Source: Gluconobacter albidus
GTDB lineage: Bacteria; Pseudomonadota; Alphaproteobacteria; Acetobacterales; Acetobacteraceae
Reading direction: 5' to 3'
DNA length: 64,000 nucleotides
Assembly: GCF_002723915.1 (NCBI RefSeq)
Contig: NZ_BEWL01000001.1
Coordinates: 434,001-498,000 of the forward strand
Part shown: in pieces, positions 17,915 to 30,227 of the stretch
How positions within the stretch are numbered: the first letter of the stretch is position 1
Layout of the letters: the number at the start of each line of letters is the position of its first letter
The notes under the pieces: model-generated
Databases searched by the model: none
What the model saw: only the letters and a program-made list of their open reading frames with translations
Told to the model about the DNA's origin: nothing
Translations under genes and position numbers: made by a program

Positions 17915-18910
17915 TTACGGCCTGAAGACAAAACGCAACTCATGCGTCTGACCAAGCATCTTGGAGGGAATGGGCAGATGGGCACAGGTGGGGCTCAGCA
18001 CCGCATCCCGCGCCCGCTCCGCCAGAACGCGGTAAGACGGGTCGGAAGCCATTTTCGCAGCCGTATCAGGCGCAAATTTGACAATCCGCGCCTCACCGGT
18101 CGCATCGACGGTCACGACCATATGCGCAACAAAGCTCGCATAGTTCCGTGCCTCGGTATCTTCGGTGTAGCAACGGCGCACAGAACCGCCGATGGCTTTC
18201 TGATCCGCCATGGACAGCGACTTAGTGATGTCACCATTCGGCACACCACCCCCGTTCGGCGCACCCCCCTGGGGCGGATTGGCCTTTGCGGCCGGCGCAT
18301 GGGTCTGCTTCTGGTCGGCGCGGAAATTATCCAGCGTCGCCAGCAGCGAATGACTGTCCGCTTCCGTCTTCTTTGCCGCATTCGGCTGCGTCATATGCGA
18401 GAACTTCGGCATATCGGGCAGCTTGTCGGCTTTCTGTGTCTGCGGGCTCGGCGGCGCGACCATCGTCGATTTCGACGGCGGTGACGGGGTGGGCGGTGAT
18501 GCCGGCACAGGCTGCGGGGACTCATCCGTCATTTTCGGCGGAAGCTTGATGTCCGGCAGCTTCTGCGGCGGCGTCTCCGGCGGAGGCGGCACAGGCTGGG
18601 GTGGCGGCGGCGGCGGAGGCGGCTCTTCCGTCGGCGCCTTCAGAGGCGGCGTCGGAGACGGAGGGGCCTCGTTCTTCACGGGTGCAGGGGCCGGAGCGGG
18701 CGCAGGGGCCGGATGATCGGCCTTGACCGGGTGAGTCGGCGGACCAGCCTGCTCGAATTCCATCTGCACCGTCGGTGGCTCAGGCGGTTCGGGCGGTTTT
18801 TCCGGCGGAATTTGAACAATCAGATACGCGATCAGCCCCAGATGAATGGCGGCTGATCCGTAAAGCGCATGACGAAAGCGCCTGTTGTCAGAGCGGCGTG
18901 GACGGACCAC
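17915..18910 (-). CDS. tolA: TolA-like envelope protein with proline-rich linker
   Basis: A 331-residue inner-membrane protein that bridges the periplasm from TolQR to TolB-Pal. It has one N-terminal membrane helix (about residues 17-34, ALYGSAAIHLGLIAYLIV), then a long Pro-rich stretch (about 35-180, with PPPPPPPPQPVPPPP), and a C-terminal globular domain with VRRCYTEDTEARNYASFVAHMVVTVDA of TolA/TonB type. Enterobacterial TolA has an Ala/Lys-rich helical linker instead. The name rests mainly on position between tolR and tolB. Start is GTG 18910 with AGAGG nine bases upstream; 12 bases separate it from tolR. Confidence 0.85.
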   Translation of the reverse strand: MVRPRRSDNRRFRHALYGSAAIHLGLIAYLIVQIPPEKPPEPPEPPTVQMEFEQAGPPTHPVKADHPAPAPAPAPAPVKNEAPPSPTPPLKAPTEEPPPPPPPPQPVPPPPETPPQKLPDIKLPPKMTDESPQPVPASPPTPSPPSKSTMVAPPSPQTQKADKLPDMPKFSHMTQPNAAKKTEADSHSLLATLDNFRADQKQTHAPAAKANPPQGGAPNGGGVPNGDITKSLSMADQKAIGGSVRRCYTEDTEARNYASFVAHMVVTVDATGEARIVKFAPDTAAKMASDPSYRVLAERARDAVLSPTCAHLPIPSKMLGQTHELRFVFRP

Positions 18911-18922
18911 GGCAGGCGCCTC

Positions 18923-19363
18923 TTACTGGCCGCTCTGGGGCTGCTGCGCGAGAAGCGCAACATGCGTGAAGCCGCCCGACGTGATCTGCCCCATGACCTG
19001 CATCACCTGTCCATAGTCGATATGGGCATCGGCACGAACAAAGATGCGGTGGGTCGGATCGTTCTGCGACTGCGCCTTGAGCTGGTCAATCAATTGATCG
19101 GACGTGACCTGCTGGTCGCCCAGATAAAGCGAGCCATCCGTCCGCAGAGACACGGTAATCGGCTTGGAATCCGAATTGACCGGGCTGGCATCCGTTTTCG
19201 GCAGATCCACATTGACGCCACTGGTCAGCATCGGCGCCGTCACCATGAAAATGATGAGCAGCACCAGCATGACGTCCACCAGTGGCGTTACGTTGATTTC
19301 CGAGGCGGGCCGACGCTTGCGGCGTCCGCCTCCTCCAGCCCGTCCTCCCGCAGACATCCCCAT
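18923..19363 (-). CDS. tolR: Tol-Pal inner-membrane protein TolR
   Basis: A 146-residue ExbD/TolR family protein. With TolQ it forms the proton-driven motor that energises TolA. One membrane helix follows a basic N-terminus: [25 protein letters not shown], whose Asp in [11 protein letters not shown] is the proton-path residue of the family. The periplasmic part ends in [13 protein letters not shown]. The Gly/Arg-rich start ([18 protein letters not shown]) suits a cytoplasmic tail. ATG 19363 follows the tolQ stop by one base with GAAGG upstream, so translation is coupled. Confidence 0.96.
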   Translation of the reverse strand: MGMSAGGRAGGGGRRKRRPASEINVTPLVDVMLVLLIIFMVTAPMLTSGVNVDLPKTDASPVNSDSKPITVSLRTDGSLYLGDQQVTSDQLIDQLKAQSQNDPTHRIFVRADAHIDYGQVMQVMGQITSGGFTHVALLAQQPQSGQ

Positions 19364-19366
19364 GGT

Positions 19367-20110
19367 TCAGGCCTTCCCGCCGGTCGTATCGTCCGCACGT
19401 TCCTCGGACTGACGCGACAGGATGGCCGCGAACTCGGTGCCGAAGGCTTCCATGCGGTCCGTGAACTTCTCGAACGAGTTGCTCAGGCCGTTATAGGCGA
19501 TATAGGCCGGAATGGCGGTCACGAGACCAATGGCCGTTGCGAACAGGGCTTCGGAAATACCCGGCGCCACAACGGAAAGGTTCGTGTTGTGCATCTGCGC
19601 GATGGACGCGAAGGAATGCATGATGCCCCAGACCGTTCCAAAAAGGCCGACAAACGGTGCCACCGGGCCGATCGTCGCCAGGAAGATCAGGCGGCGCGTC
19701 AGGCGGTCGTTCTCACGCATGACGGTGATGTCGATGGCGCGGTCCACGCGCTCGCGCACGCCACCCCGCGACAGGTCGATGCCGCCGATCCGGGCGGAAC
19801 GGCGCCATTCGCCCATGGCTGCGCCGAATACGGCCGCCATCGGATGTGTCGGGCGCGCACCGTCGGATTCGTAGAGATCGTCGAGCGATCCGCCCGACCA
19901 GAAACGGTCCTCGAATTCCGTCGCCTCGCGGTTGACGCGACGGATGAGAATGATTTTTTCCGCAATGATCGCCCATACGCCGGCGCTGCACAGCAGCAGA
20001 CCCAGCATCACCAGCTTTACAACGATGGAGGCGTGCAGGAACAGGTCCAGAGGCGAAAGACCGGTCGCACCGACCGCCCCAAGCGCACTCGAACTTACCT
20101 CATGATCCAC
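19367..20110 (-). CDS. tolQ: Tol-Pal proton channel protein TolQ
   Basis: A 247-residue ExbB/TolQ/MotA family protein forming the five-fold channel around TolR. Three membrane helices are seen: residues about 20-42 ([19 protein letters not shown]), [20 protein letters not shown] and [18 protein letters not shown], the last two being the family's conserved pore helices with the GTVWGIM motif. GTG 20110 is preferred because AGGAG lies five to nine bases upstream; ATG 20158 in frame lacks a good ribosome site and adds 16 polar residues. First of the tol genes here, 77 bases after ybgC. Confidence 0.94.
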   Translation of the reverse strand: MDHEVSSSALGAVGATGLSPLDLFLHASIVVKLVMLGLLLCSAGVWAIIAEKIILIRRVNREATEFEDRFWSGGSLDDLYESDGARPTHPMAAVFGAAMGEWRRSARIGGIDLSRGGVRERVDRAIDITVMRENDRLTRRLIFLATIGPVAPFVGLFGTVWGIMHSFASIAQMHNTNLSVVAPGISEALFATAIGLVTAIPAYIAYNGLSNSFEKFTDRMEAFGTEFAAILSRQSEERADDTTGGKA

Positions 20111-20187
20111 TGTTCTCTCCTGTACAGATCCTGTCCCTTGCGGGTCAGGACTCTCCATTGCACTTCACGCGGAAACAGGAAAGTGGG

Positions 20188-20613
20188 TCAGACCTCTCCT
20201 GCCTCCAGTTTTCTCACTGCATCACGCCAGCGAGGCGGAATTTTGGCAGGTTTCATGTCAACGGCACTCAGACAGGCCAGTTCCACGTCGATAACCGTAG
20301 CTGTTTCGCCACCCCCGGAATAATTCCGGACAGTCTGACAAAGTTTCAGCCGCGTCGGCGTCATGGCGTCCAAGGCCGTCTCGATTTCCATCTCGTCATC
20401 GAGTCGGAGTGGCGAGCGATACCGGATCGCCGCCTGACGCACGACGAAGACCAAGCCGAAATCGTTCAGAAGCTCCGTCACGGACGCGTCCGCATCCCGC
20501 ATCGCCTCGCTCCGCGCACGCTCGGCAAAGCCCAGATAGCGTGCGTGATAAACGATGCCGCCCGCATCGGTGTCTTCGTAGTAAACCCGGAACCTGATCT
20601 TGTGCGTGGCCAT
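20188..20613 (-). CDS. ybgC: Tol-Pal-associated acyl-CoA thioesterase YbgC
   Basis: A 141-residue hotdog-fold thioesterase of the 4-hydroxybenzoyl-CoA thioesterase family. YbgC acts on short acyl-CoA or acyl-ACP in other bacteria and is the regular first gene of tol-pal clusters. The active-site motif YYEDTDAGGIVYHARYLGFAERAR contains the catalytic Asp (DTDAGG) and the H-A-R-Y-L segment. Length fits. GGAGAG lies seven bases before ATG 20613. It precedes tolQ directly and follows ruvB by 52 bases, so the tol genes may be cotranscribed with the ruv genes. Confidence 0.93.
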   Translation of the reverse strand: MATHKIRFRVYYEDTDAGGIVYHARYLGFAERARSEAMRDADASVTELLNDFGLVFVVRQAAIRYRSPLRLDDEMEIETALDAMTPTRLKLCQTVRNYSGGGETATVIDVELACLSAVDMKPAKIPPRWRDAVRKLEAGEV

Positions 20614-20665
20614 ACTGTCTCTCCAGTCATGGTGCGCCCATCCCGCGAACCGTGTTCAGGGACTT

Positions 20666-21715
20666 TCAGGGCGCGGAATCGTCCTGCTCCAGCGTGGAAA
20701 GCAGGTCCACCTGGCTCGCGGGCGGGTTCAGACCCAGATGACGCCATCCGGCCTCACCCAGCATCCGCCCACGCGCCGTTCTGAGAACAAGCCCTTCCTG
20801 GATCAGGTAAGGCTCGATCACGTCTTCCAGCGTATCGCGCGCTTCGGCAAGCCCTGCCGCCAGCGTTTCCACGCCCACCGGGCCGCCATGATGATGTTCG
20901 GCAATCCGCTTCAGATAGCGCCGGTCCATTGCATCCAGGCCTCGCTCGTCAACTTCAAGCCGCCCCAGAGCAGCATCGGCCAGCGCACGGTCCACGACCG
21001 CATGCTTCGAGACCAGCGCAAAATCCCGCACGCGGCGCAGCAGACGCCCCGCAATCCGAGGCGTGCCGCGCGAACGACGGGCGATTTCTTCTGCCCCATC
21101 GTCCGTCAGACGCATCCCGAGCTTCAGAGCCCCGCGCGAGACGATCGCCCGCAGTTCTTCCGGCGTATAGAATACCAGCCGCAGCGGAATTCCGAACCGG
21201 TCCCGCAAAGGGGTTGCCAGCAATCCCGCACGCGTGGTCGCGGCCACAAGCGTGAACGGCGCCAGATCAATCCGTACGGACCGCGCAGCCGGGCCTTCGC
21301 CGATAATCAGATCGAGCTGGAAATCTTCCATCGCCGGATAGAGGACCTCCTCGATCGCCGGCTGAAGACGATGGATTTCGTCAATGAACAGCACGTCACG
21401 TGGCTGGAGATTCGTCAGGATCGCCGCCAGATCGCCCGCCCGCTGGATGACCGGCCCGGATGTTGCCCGGAATCCCACACCCAGTTCCCGCGCAACGATC
21501 TGCGCCAGCGTCGTCTTGCCCAGGCCCGGCGGTCCGTGCAGCAATACATGATCCAGCGCCTCTCCACGTGCCCGTGCAGCCTCGATGAAGATGGCAAGAT
21601 TTTCGCGGCTGGCTTTCTGGCCCGTAAAGTCCGCAAGCGTTTCAGGCCGCAGACTGCCCTCGCCCGTATCCTCAGGCTGACGGGCCGGATCGGTTTCGCG
21701 GTAGGTGTCACTCAT
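20666..21715 (-). CDS. ruvB: Holliday junction helicase motor RuvB
   Basis: A 349-residue AAA+ ATPase that drives branch migration of Holliday junctions with RuvA. Motifs: [17 protein letters not shown], Walker [13 protein letters not shown], Walker [25 protein letters not shown], sensor [13 protein letters not shown] and the C-terminal winged helix ([24 protein letters not shown]). Length is standard. The start overlaps the ruvA stop (ATGA), so ruvA and ruvB are translationally coupled. Confidence 0.97.
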   Translation of the reverse strand: MSDTYRETDPARQPEDTGEGSLRPETLADFTGQKASRENLAIFIEAARARGEALDHVLLHGPPGLGKTTLAQIVARELGVGFRATSGPVIQRAGDLAAILTNLQPRDVLFIDEIHRLQPAIEEVLYPAMEDFQLDLIIGEGPAARSVRIDLAPFTLVAATTRAGLLATPLRDRFGIPLRLVFYTPEELRAIVSRGALKLGMRLTDDGAEEIARRSRGTPRIAGRLLRRVRDFALVSKHAVVDRALADAALGRLEVDERGLDAMDRRYLKRIAEHHHGGPVGVETLAAGLAEARDTLEDVIEPYLIQEGLVLRTARGRMLGEAGWRHLGLNPPASQVDLLSTLEQDDSAP

Positions 21716-22314
21716 CGCGCGAGATCCTTCAGGCTCAGACGAATTGCCAGATCAAGCGTCGCATCCTCGTTCTCGGCCAGTACCTTGCTCAGAACAGGCC
21801 ACGCCTCGGCCCGGCGGAACCCGAGCCCCGCCAGCGCCAGCAGCGCATCGTTCTCGACACTCGGCCCAGAGACAATCCCGGGTGCGGATACGGTCCCGCC
21901 CCCGCCCGGCATTTTCGCAACCTTGTTGCGCAATTCGCTCAGAATACGATCCGCCAGACGCGGCCCCACGCCCGCAGCCCGCGTCAGTGAGCCTTTGTCT
22001 CCAGCATTGATCGCCAGCAACAATTCGCCCGGACTGTTCGCCGAGAGGATCGCCAGCGCCACTTTCGCGCCCACGCCCTGCACGGTCGTCAGCAGACGGA
22101 ACCAGTCCCGCTCATCCGTGGTCGCAAAGCCGAAAAGCTGGATGGCATCCTCGCGCACGATCGTCTCGATCAGCACGCGTGCCACGGAAGGTGGCTGAGG
22201 CAGTGCCGCCAGTGTGCGGGTCGAGGCCGAAACCACATATCCCACGCCATTGACGTCAACGATGCAGCGCTCGCCCTCGATCTGTCCGACGAGTCCGGTC
22301 AGTTGCCCGATCAT
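21712..22314 (-). CDS. ruvA: Holliday junction binding protein RuvA
   Basis: A 200-residue protein that forms tetramers on four-way junctions and recruits RuvB. The N-terminal OB domain begins [23 protein letters not shown], followed by two helix-hairpin-helix motifs ([17 protein letters not shown] and [19 protein letters not shown]). The C-terminal RuvB-binding domain ends in [12 protein letters not shown] after a flexible acidic/Gly linker. Both ends overlap neighbours by four bases (ruvC upstream, ruvB downstream). Confidence 0.97.
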   Translation of the reverse strand: MIGQLTGLVGQIEGERCIVDVNGVGYVVSASTRTLAALPQPPSVARVLIETIVREDAIQLFGFATTDERDWFRLLTTVQGVGAKVALAILSANSPGELLLAINAGDKGSLTRAAGVGPRLADRILSELRNKVAKMPGGGGTVSAPGIVSGPSVENDALLALAGLGFRRAEAWPVLSKVLAENEDATLDLAIRLSLKDLAR

Positions 22315-22817
22315 GCCATGCGCTTCCCAGCCACGACATGCGCCGCACTCGCGCGGTGATGGGCATGACAGATTGCAACGGCCAGCGCATCGGATGCATC
22401 GGCCTTGCGGATCTCGGCGCCCGGCAGCAGCCGCTTCACCATCATCGTCACCTGTTCCTTGGTTGCAGACCCGGTTCCGACCACGGACTTCTTGACCGTC
22501 ATCGCCCCGTATTCCGCAACCGGAAGCCCTTCATAGGCCGGCGTCAGCAGAGCCACCCCACGCGCATAGCCGAGCTTGAGCGTTGAGGAGCCGTTACGGT
22601 TCACGTAGGTCTCCTCAACAGCCGCCTCGGCGGGTGCGTATTCGCGGATCAGCTTTTTAAGCGCGCCATGCAGCTCACACAGGCGAAGCGGCACGGATTC
22701 GGACCCATCGGTCCCGATGACCCCCGAAGCCACATGTTTCAGGTGATTACCGTCCACGTCGATGATGCCCCAGCCCATGAAGCGCAGGCCGGGGTCAATG
22801 CCCATCAGGCGGATCAA
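22311..22817 (-). CDS. ruvC: Holliday junction resolvase RuvC
   Basis: A 168-residue RNase H-fold endonuclease that resolves Holliday junctions in the RuvABC complex. The first catalytic Asp is in [13 protein letters not shown] (D8 from the chosen start), the next acidic residue in [19 protein letters not shown], and the C-terminal pair lies in [17 protein letters not shown]. The start is a TTG at 22817, overlapping the yebC stop (TTGA), which gives the family's usual MxRLxGIDPG N-terminus; ATG 22805 is the alternative and would cut off four residues. Confidence 0.95.
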   Translation of the reverse strand: MIRLMGIDPGLRFMGWGIIDVDGNHLKHVASGVIGTDGSESVPLRLCELHGALKKLIREYAPAEAAVEETYVNRNGSSTLKLGYARGVALLTPAYEGLPVAEYGAMTVKKSVVGTGSATKEQVTMMVKRLLPGAEIRKADASDALAVAICHAHHRASAAHVVAGKRMA

Positions 22818-23563
22818 GCAGCCAGCGCCTCGGCCACGTCGTCAGGAATGTCGAAATTGGCGTAGACGGCCTGAACGTCGTCATTGTCTTCCAGCACGTC
22901 GATCAGCTTCATGACCGAACGCGCCTTGTCCTCATCCAGCGTCACGCTGTTTTCCGGACGCCAGTCGAGCTTGGAAGACTTCGGCTCACCGAAACGGCTT
23001 TCAAGCGCATCGCGGACAGCGAAGAAATTTTCCATCTCGCAGGTGACTTCATGACCGTCTTCGGTAGTGACGGCATTATCCGCACCGGCCTCAATCGCGG
23101 CTTCCAGCATTTCGTCTTCCGAGGCCACATCCAGCGGATAGCTGATGACGCCCAGGCGCTGGAACATGAACGAGACCGAGTTCGTCTCACCCATCGAACC
23201 GCCATGCTTGGAAAACGCCGCGCGCACTTCGCCGGCCGTCCGGTTGCGGTTGTCCGTCAGCCCTTCAACGATGATCGCAACACCCGCGGGGCCGTAGCCC
23301 TCGTAACGGACTTCGACGTAATCATCGCCACCTGCGGTGCCAGACGCCTTCTTGATGGCGCGCTCGACATTGTCCTTGGGCATGTTGACTTCACGCGCCA
23401 TGGACAGCGCCGCACGCAGACGGGGGTTGGAGGCGGCTTCGGGCAGACCCGAGCGCACCGCAACCGTAATTTCACGCAGCACCTTGGCGAACTGCTTGGC
23501 CCGCTTGGCATCCTGCGCACCCTTGCGGTGCATGATGTTCTTGAACTGTGAATGACCGGCCAT
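22814..23563 (-). CDS. YebC/PmpR-type transcriptional regulator family protein
   Basis: A 249-residue protein of the YebC/TACO1 family. Members act as DNA-binding regulators (PmpR) or, as shown more recently for some, help ribosomes through polyproline-like stalls. It begins [23 protein letters not shown], the family signature, with [13 protein letters not shown] and [28 protein letters not shown]. Full length. GGAAGGAG lies before the start. It is first in the yebC-ruvC-ruvA-ruvB string, a very common bacterial order, and its stop overlaps the ruvC start. Confidence 0.95.
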   Translation of the reverse strand: MAGHSQFKNIMHRKGAQDAKRAKQFAKVLREITVAVRSGLPEAASNPRLRAALSMAREVNMPKDNVERAIKKASGTAGGDDYVEVRYEGYGPAGVAIIVEGLTDNRNRTAGEVRAAFSKHGGSMGETNSVSFMFQRLGVISYPLDVASEDEMLEAAIEAGADNAVTTEDGHEVTCEMENFFAVRDALESRFGEPKSSKLDWRPENSVTLDEDKARSVMKLIDVLEDNDDVQAVYANFDIPDDVAEALAA

Positions 23564-23597
23564 CGGTCGCTCCTTCCTCTATCGTCGCGTCAGAGGC

Positions 23598-26372
<2,775 letters not shown>

Positions 26373-26466
26373 GCTGAACCTTGAGATGCCGATGGCCCGG
26401 AACGCCAGATCTTTCCAGAAGCGGAAAGACCCGCACACCGTGCCGTCAGGATTTTCACGTCTGCTG

Positions 26467-26495
26467 GAAATAGGACCGGGGCCGCGTAGGGTCAA
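26467..26495 (-). promoter_or_regulatory. Candidate secA promoter
   Basis: On the minus strand TTGACC (complement of 26490-26495), 17 bases, TATTTC (complement of 26467-26472). Expected start near 26460, 88 bases ahead of the secA ATG. This is in the 313-base divergent region 26373-26685, which holds no further gene. Confidence 0.45.
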
Positions 26496-26632
26496 TGGAG
26501 AGGCCGCAGAGAACCTTGAGGAAATGTCCGCATTGTCATCGCAGTGTCACATCCAGCCCGCAGCCCGTGCCCCATACGACACCCTCGTGAAGGAATGGTA
26601 ACGGACCGCACCCTTGCAGGGCGGACCAGCCT

Positions 26633-26660
26633 TTGTCATGGTGCAGGCCATCCTTATTCT
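26633..26660 (+). promoter_or_regulatory. Candidate promoter of the PpiC gene
   Basis: TTGTCA (26633-26638) matches five of six -35 bases; after 16 bases TATTCT (26655-26660) matches four of six -10 bases. Expected start near 26667, giving a short leader before ATG 26686. Confidence 0.5.
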
Positions 26661-26685
26661 CAGGTCATATCCGAGGTAGTCCCAC

Positions 26686-27612
26686 ATGCGGCTTTCCCGC
26701 TCCACTTTCGCTCTCGCAGCCCTCCTGGCCGGCACATCGGTTGCTGCATCGACGGCTTTCGCCGCCCCTGCTCCCGCTCCGGTCGCAACGGCTCCTGCGG
26801 CAGCTCCTGCTCCTGCAGCCAACCCGGACATGCTGATCGCGACCGTCAACGGCTCGAAGATCACACTTGGTGACGTGCAGCGCGCTGCCGGCAACCTCCC
26901 GCCCCAGGCCCGGCAGATCCAGCCGTCCGTTCTGATCCCGCTGATCGTCAACCAGCTCGTTGACCAGAAGGCCGTTCAGATCGCTGCCGACAAGGAAGGC
27001 CTGAGCCGCAAGCCGGACGTGAAGGCTGCCATGGACGCCGCTGCCGCAAACGCTCTGCAGAACGCCTATCTCGAAGAAAAGGTCGGCCCGCTGGTCACCG
27101 ATTCCACACTGCACGACTTCTACCAGACGCATTATGCGAACAAGAAGCCGGAAGAAGAGATCCACGCCCGCCACATCCTCGTGGACAGCGAAGCGCAGGC
27201 CAAGGACATCATCGCCCAGCTCAACAAGGGTGCTGATTTCGGCAAGCTCGCCGCACAGCTCTCCAAGGACAAGGGTTCGGCTGGCGCAAATGGTGGCGAT
27301 CTCGGCTGGTTCAAGAAGGCCGACATGCTGCCTGCTTTCTCCGCTGCCGCCTTCGCCATGAAGCCGAACACGATCTCCCAGACCCCTGTTCACACCCAGT
27401 ACGGCTGGCACGTGATCCAGGTTCTCGCGACCCGCACGGCCCCGATTCCGACATTCGATCAGGTCCACGACCAGGTCCGTCAGGAACTGATCCGCGACAA
27501 GGTGCGTGACATCGTACAGAACGCCGAATCCCAAGTGAAGGTCGTTCACTACGACGCACAGGGCAAGGTCATTCCGGACGCAGCGCCGGCTGCCGCACCT
27601 GCAAAGAAGTAA
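26686..27612 (+). CDS. Periplasmic parvulin-type peptidyl-prolyl isomerase
   Basis: A 308-residue PpiC/SurA-like foldase. A Sec signal peptide (MRLSRSTFALAALLAGTSVA to about residue 27, AFAA) leads into an Ala/Pro-rich linker, an N-terminal chaperone part with VNGSKITLGDVQRA and IVNQLVDQKAVQIAADKEGL, and a parvulin domain (about 155-265): EEIHARHILVDSEAQAKD, LSKDKGSAGANGGDLGWF and TQYGWHVIQVL. It assists folding of exported proteins in the periplasm. The C-terminus is again Ala/Pro-rich (DAAPAAAPAKK). A promoter lies just upstream and argJ starts four bases downstream, so the two are probably cotranscribed though their functions differ. Confidence 0.93.
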   Translation: MRLSRSTFALAALLAGTSVAASTAFAAPAPAPVATAPAAAPAPAANPDMLIATVNGSKITLGDVQRAAGNLPPQARQIQPSVLIPLIVNQLVDQKAVQIAADKEGLSRKPDVKAAMDAAAANALQNAYLEEKVGPLVTDSTLHDFYQTHYANKKPEEEIHARHILVDSEAQAKDIIAQLNKGADFGKLAAQLSKDKGSAGANGGDLGWFKKADMLPAFSAAAFAMKPNTISQTPVHTQYGWHVIQVLATRTAPIPTFDQVHDQVRQELIRDKVRDIVQNAESQVKVVHYDAQGKVIPDAAPAAAPAKK

Positions 27613-27616
27613 GACC

Positions 27617-28852
27617 ATGGCAAAGCCGCTCCCCGTCTCTCCGCTCGCTCGTCCGCTGCCGGACCTTGCAACGATTGCGGGCGTGCGGCTTTCCGCCGTC
27701 GCCGCGGGCATCCGCTATCAGGGCCGTACGGACCTGATGCTGGCGGAATTCGTCCCCGGCACGGTCGCGGCAGGCGTCTACACCAAAAACGCCTGCCCCG
27801 GCGCCCCGGTGCTCTGGTGCCGGACCGCGCTGACACCCCCCTATGCCCGCGCCCTGCTCGTCAATGCAGGCAACGCGAACGTCTTTACCGGTCGCGCCGG
27901 AATTCAGGCCTGCGCAGATTGCGCTGACGCCACCGCACGGCTTCTGGACTGCCCCCCGCAGGACGTCTTTCTCGCGTCCACGGGCGTGATCGGCGAAAAA
28001 CTCCCCCAGGACCGCATCATCGGGGCCCTCCCCGCCGCCAAGGCCGGGCTGGACGAAAACGGCTGGGCCGATGCCGCCCGCGCCATCATGACGACGGACA
28101 CCTTCCCCAAGGCCGCACGCCGTGACGTGACGATTGCCGGAACGCCCGTCCGCATTCAGGGCATCGCCAAGGGTTCGGGGATGGTCGCTCCCGACATGGC
28201 CACGATGCTGGCCTATGTCGCAACCGACGCGAAACTGCCGCAGAACATCCTTCAGTCCCTGCTGGCCTCGGGCTGTTCCCAGAGTTTCAACGCCATCACC
28301 GTCGATTCGGACACGTCCACATCGGACATGCTGATGCTGTTCGCCACCGGACTGGCTGACAATCCCGAGATCGACGACATCAACGACCCCGCTCTCGCCG
28401 AGTTTACCCTCGCGCTGAACGACCTCCTCTTGGAGCTCGCGCTCATGGTGGTCCGCGATGGCGAAGGGGCAACAAAGCTCGTCCGCATCGGCGTCACGGG
28501 TGCTGAAAGCAACCTTTCCGCCCACCGTATCGCGCTCTGCATCGCCAATTCCCCCCTCGTAAAAACCGCCATCGCGGGCGAGGACGCCAACTGGGGCCGT
28601 GTGGTCATGGCCGTTGGAAAAAGCGGCGAACCAGCAGATCGCGACCGGCTTTCCGTCGCCATCGGTGGCACGTGGATCGCCAGAGAAGGTGGCGTCGTCG
28701 AGAATTATGACGAAGCCCCGGTGGTTGCCCACATGAAGGGTCAGGAAATCGAAATCGTCGTCGATCTCGGCCTCGGTGACGGCGAGGCCCGTGTCTGGAC
28801 CTGCGATCTGACGCATGGCTACATCGACATCAATGGCTCCTACCGCAGCTAA
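27617..28852 (+). CDS. argJ: Bifunctional ornithine acetyltransferase / N-acetylglutamate synthase
   Basis: A 411-residue ArgJ. It transfers acetyl from N-acetylornithine to glutamate, and in bifunctional forms also uses acetyl-CoA, in the cyclic arginine pathway. It is made as one chain that cleaves itself before a Thr nucleophile, here T196 in APDMATMLAYV, with the oxyanion-hole pair in ASTGVIGE and the C-terminal motif DPSVTH-like end DLTHGYIDINGSYRS. Whether it is bi- or monofunctional cannot be told by eye. It follows the PpiC gene by four bases; a GC hairpin lies downstream. Confidence 0.95.
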   Translation: MAKPLPVSPLARPLPDLATIAGVRLSAVAAGIRYQGRTDLMLAEFVPGTVAAGVYTKNACPGAPVLWCRTALTPPYARALLVNAGNANVFTGRAGIQACADCADATARLLDCPPQDVFLASTGVIGEKLPQDRIIGALPAAKAGLDENGWADAARAIMTTDTFPKAARRDVTIAGTPVRIQGIAKGSGMVAPDMATMLAYVATDAKLPQNILQSLLASGCSQSFNAITVDSDTSTSDMLMLFATGLADNPEIDDINDPALAEFTLALNDLLLELALMVVRDGEGATKLVRIGVTGAESNLSAHRIALCIANSPLVKTAIAGEDANWGRVVMAVGKSGEPADRDRLSVAIGGTWIAREGGVVENYDEAPVVAHMKGQEIEIVVDLGLGDGEARVWTCDLTHGYIDINGSYRS

Positions 28853-28871
28853 ACGTATCCAACACGTCAGC

Positions 28872-28899
28872 GAGAGCGGGGCTTGTGCGTCCCCGCCTC
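28872..28899 (+). terminator. GC hairpin after argJ
   Basis: GCGGGG (28876-28881) pairs with CCCCGC (28891-28896), with GAG/CTC outside a one-base mismatch. No T-run follows, so its strength is uncertain. Confidence 0.35.
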
Positions 28900-28984
28900 T
28901 GTCGATAGCAAAATCTGTTGTTGATACACTTCAGGCGCTCGCAAAACCGGGTGCCGTTTCGCACCTGATATAAGGAAAATGTCC

Positions 28985-30214
28985 ATGTCTGCTGCAGCTC
29001 GCGTGCTTGTTCTTGGCGGTGGCGTCGGTGGGCTTGAAGCCGCTGCGGCTCTGGGCCGTCACCAGAATATTTCCCTGACACTCGTTGATCGCAGCCCCGT
29101 CCATTACTGGAAACCGGCCCTTCACGAATTCGCTGCAGGTACCATGCAGCATCAGGGCAACTGCATCCCCTTTACTGAAACAGCAGCCAAATTCGGCTTC
29201 ACCTTCGTCCAGGGCAGCCCCACGACGGTCAACCGCGACAGCAAGACAGTCTCGCTCGATACCGGCGCCACGCTGCCCTACGACTATCTGGTGGTGGCCC
29301 TCGGCTCGCGCGCGAATGATTTCGGCATTCCCGGCATTGTCGATCACTGCATGTTCATTGACAGCCTGAACGATGCCGATGCCCTGTTCGCAACCTTCCG
29401 CGAAGCGGTCCAGAAGGCCCGGGCGGCTGGCGAAAAGCTCTCCGTCGGCATTGTCGGCGGAGGTGCAACGGGCGTGCAGCTCATTGCCGAGTTGTGCAAG
29501 TCCATTGACGACGCCCGCGGTCTGGGTCCTGCCGTTCGCAAATCCCTGCTGAACGCCGTGCTGATCGAAACCGGACCACGCATCCTTCCGGCCTTCCCTG
29601 AAGCCGTCTCCTCGGCCGCCGCACGCCAGCTCGAAAAGCTCGGAATTTCCGTGCGAACCGAAGCCATGGTCGTCGGTGCGGACGAAACGGGTTTCAGCCT
29701 CAAATCCGGCGAACATATCCCCGCCAGCCTCCGCGTCTGGGCAGCTGGCGTGCGTGCTTCGGATGCCACGAACCTTCTCGAAGGTCTGGAACGCGGTCGC
29801 TCAGGCCAGCTTGGCGTCACCACGACGCTTCAGACCACGCAGGACCCGTCCGTCTTCGCGATCGGTGACTGCTCCCGCATCGACGCCGCGCCGATTGCCC
29901 CCACGGCACAGGCCGCACGCCAGCAGGGTCAGTATATCGGACGCGCCCTGCCGGACATCATCGCCGGCAAGACCCCCACCCCGTTCGCTTATAACGATCG
30001 TGGCGCTGTCGTGGCCCTCGGGGACTATAACGGCTGGGGTATGCTGGACGCCAAGCGCAGTTTCGGGGGCGGTCTGCTCTCGGGTCTGGCCGCGCGCCTG
30101 ATCCATGAAGGCCTGTACCGTCAGCATCTCGCGGGCATTCTGGGCGTCACACCGACGGCCTGCAGCACGCTCCGCGAGCATCTTTCTCCGGTCAAACCTG
30201 ATCTGGGGAGCTGA
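28985..30214 (+). CDS. ndh: Type II NADH dehydrogenase (NDH-2)
   Basis: A 409-residue single-subunit FAD enzyme that passes electrons from NADH to ubiquinone without proton pumping. Acetic acid bacteria such as Gluconobacter rely on it. It has the FAD-binding GGGVGGLEAAAALG with LVDRSPVHYWKPALHEFAAG, the NADH-binding GIVGGGATGVQLIAEL (about 155-170), and ALGSRANDFGIPG and AIGDCSR. The C-terminal part has RLIHEGLYRQHLAGILG, a probable amphipathic membrane anchor. ATG 28985 is chosen since AAGGA is eight bases upstream; ATG 28979 would leave only two bases. Confidence 0.92.
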   Translation: MSAAARVLVLGGGVGGLEAAAALGRHQNISLTLVDRSPVHYWKPALHEFAAGTMQHQGNCIPFTETAAKFGFTFVQGSPTTVNRDSKTVSLDTGATLPYDYLVVALGSRANDFGIPGIVDHCMFIDSLNDADALFATFREAVQKARAAGEKLSVGIVGGGATGVQLIAELCKSIDDARGLGPAVRKSLLNAVLIETGPRILPAFPEAVSSAAARQLEKLGISVRTEAMVVGADETGFSLKSGEHIPASLRVWAAGVRASDATNLLEGLERGRSGQLGVTTTLQTTQDPSVFAIGDCSRIDAAPIAPTAQAARQQGQYIGRALPDIIAGKTPTPFAYNDRGAVVALGDYNGWGMLDAKRSFGGGLLSGLAARLIHEGLYRQHLAGILGVTPTACSTLREHLSPVKPDLGS

Positions 30215-30227
30215 AAACCCTTTTCAG
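30211..30227 (+). terminator. Short hairpin at the ndh stop
   Basis: CTGAAAA (30211-30217) and TTTTCAG (30221-30227) with loop CCC form a 7-bp AT-rich stem at the ndh stop. Its right half overlaps the left arm of the 19-bp inverted repeat, so the two pairings exclude each other. Confidence 0.4.

Noticed and set aside
18420-18800. Short tandem DNA repeats in tolA suggesting a variable-number locus
   Set aside because: The proline codons vary and no fixed repeat unit is seen; it is protein-level low complexity, not a DNA tandem repeat.
26373-26495. N-terminal extension of SecA by 41 residues
   Set aside because: The added residues do not resemble SecA, and the candidate promoter lies in this stretch.
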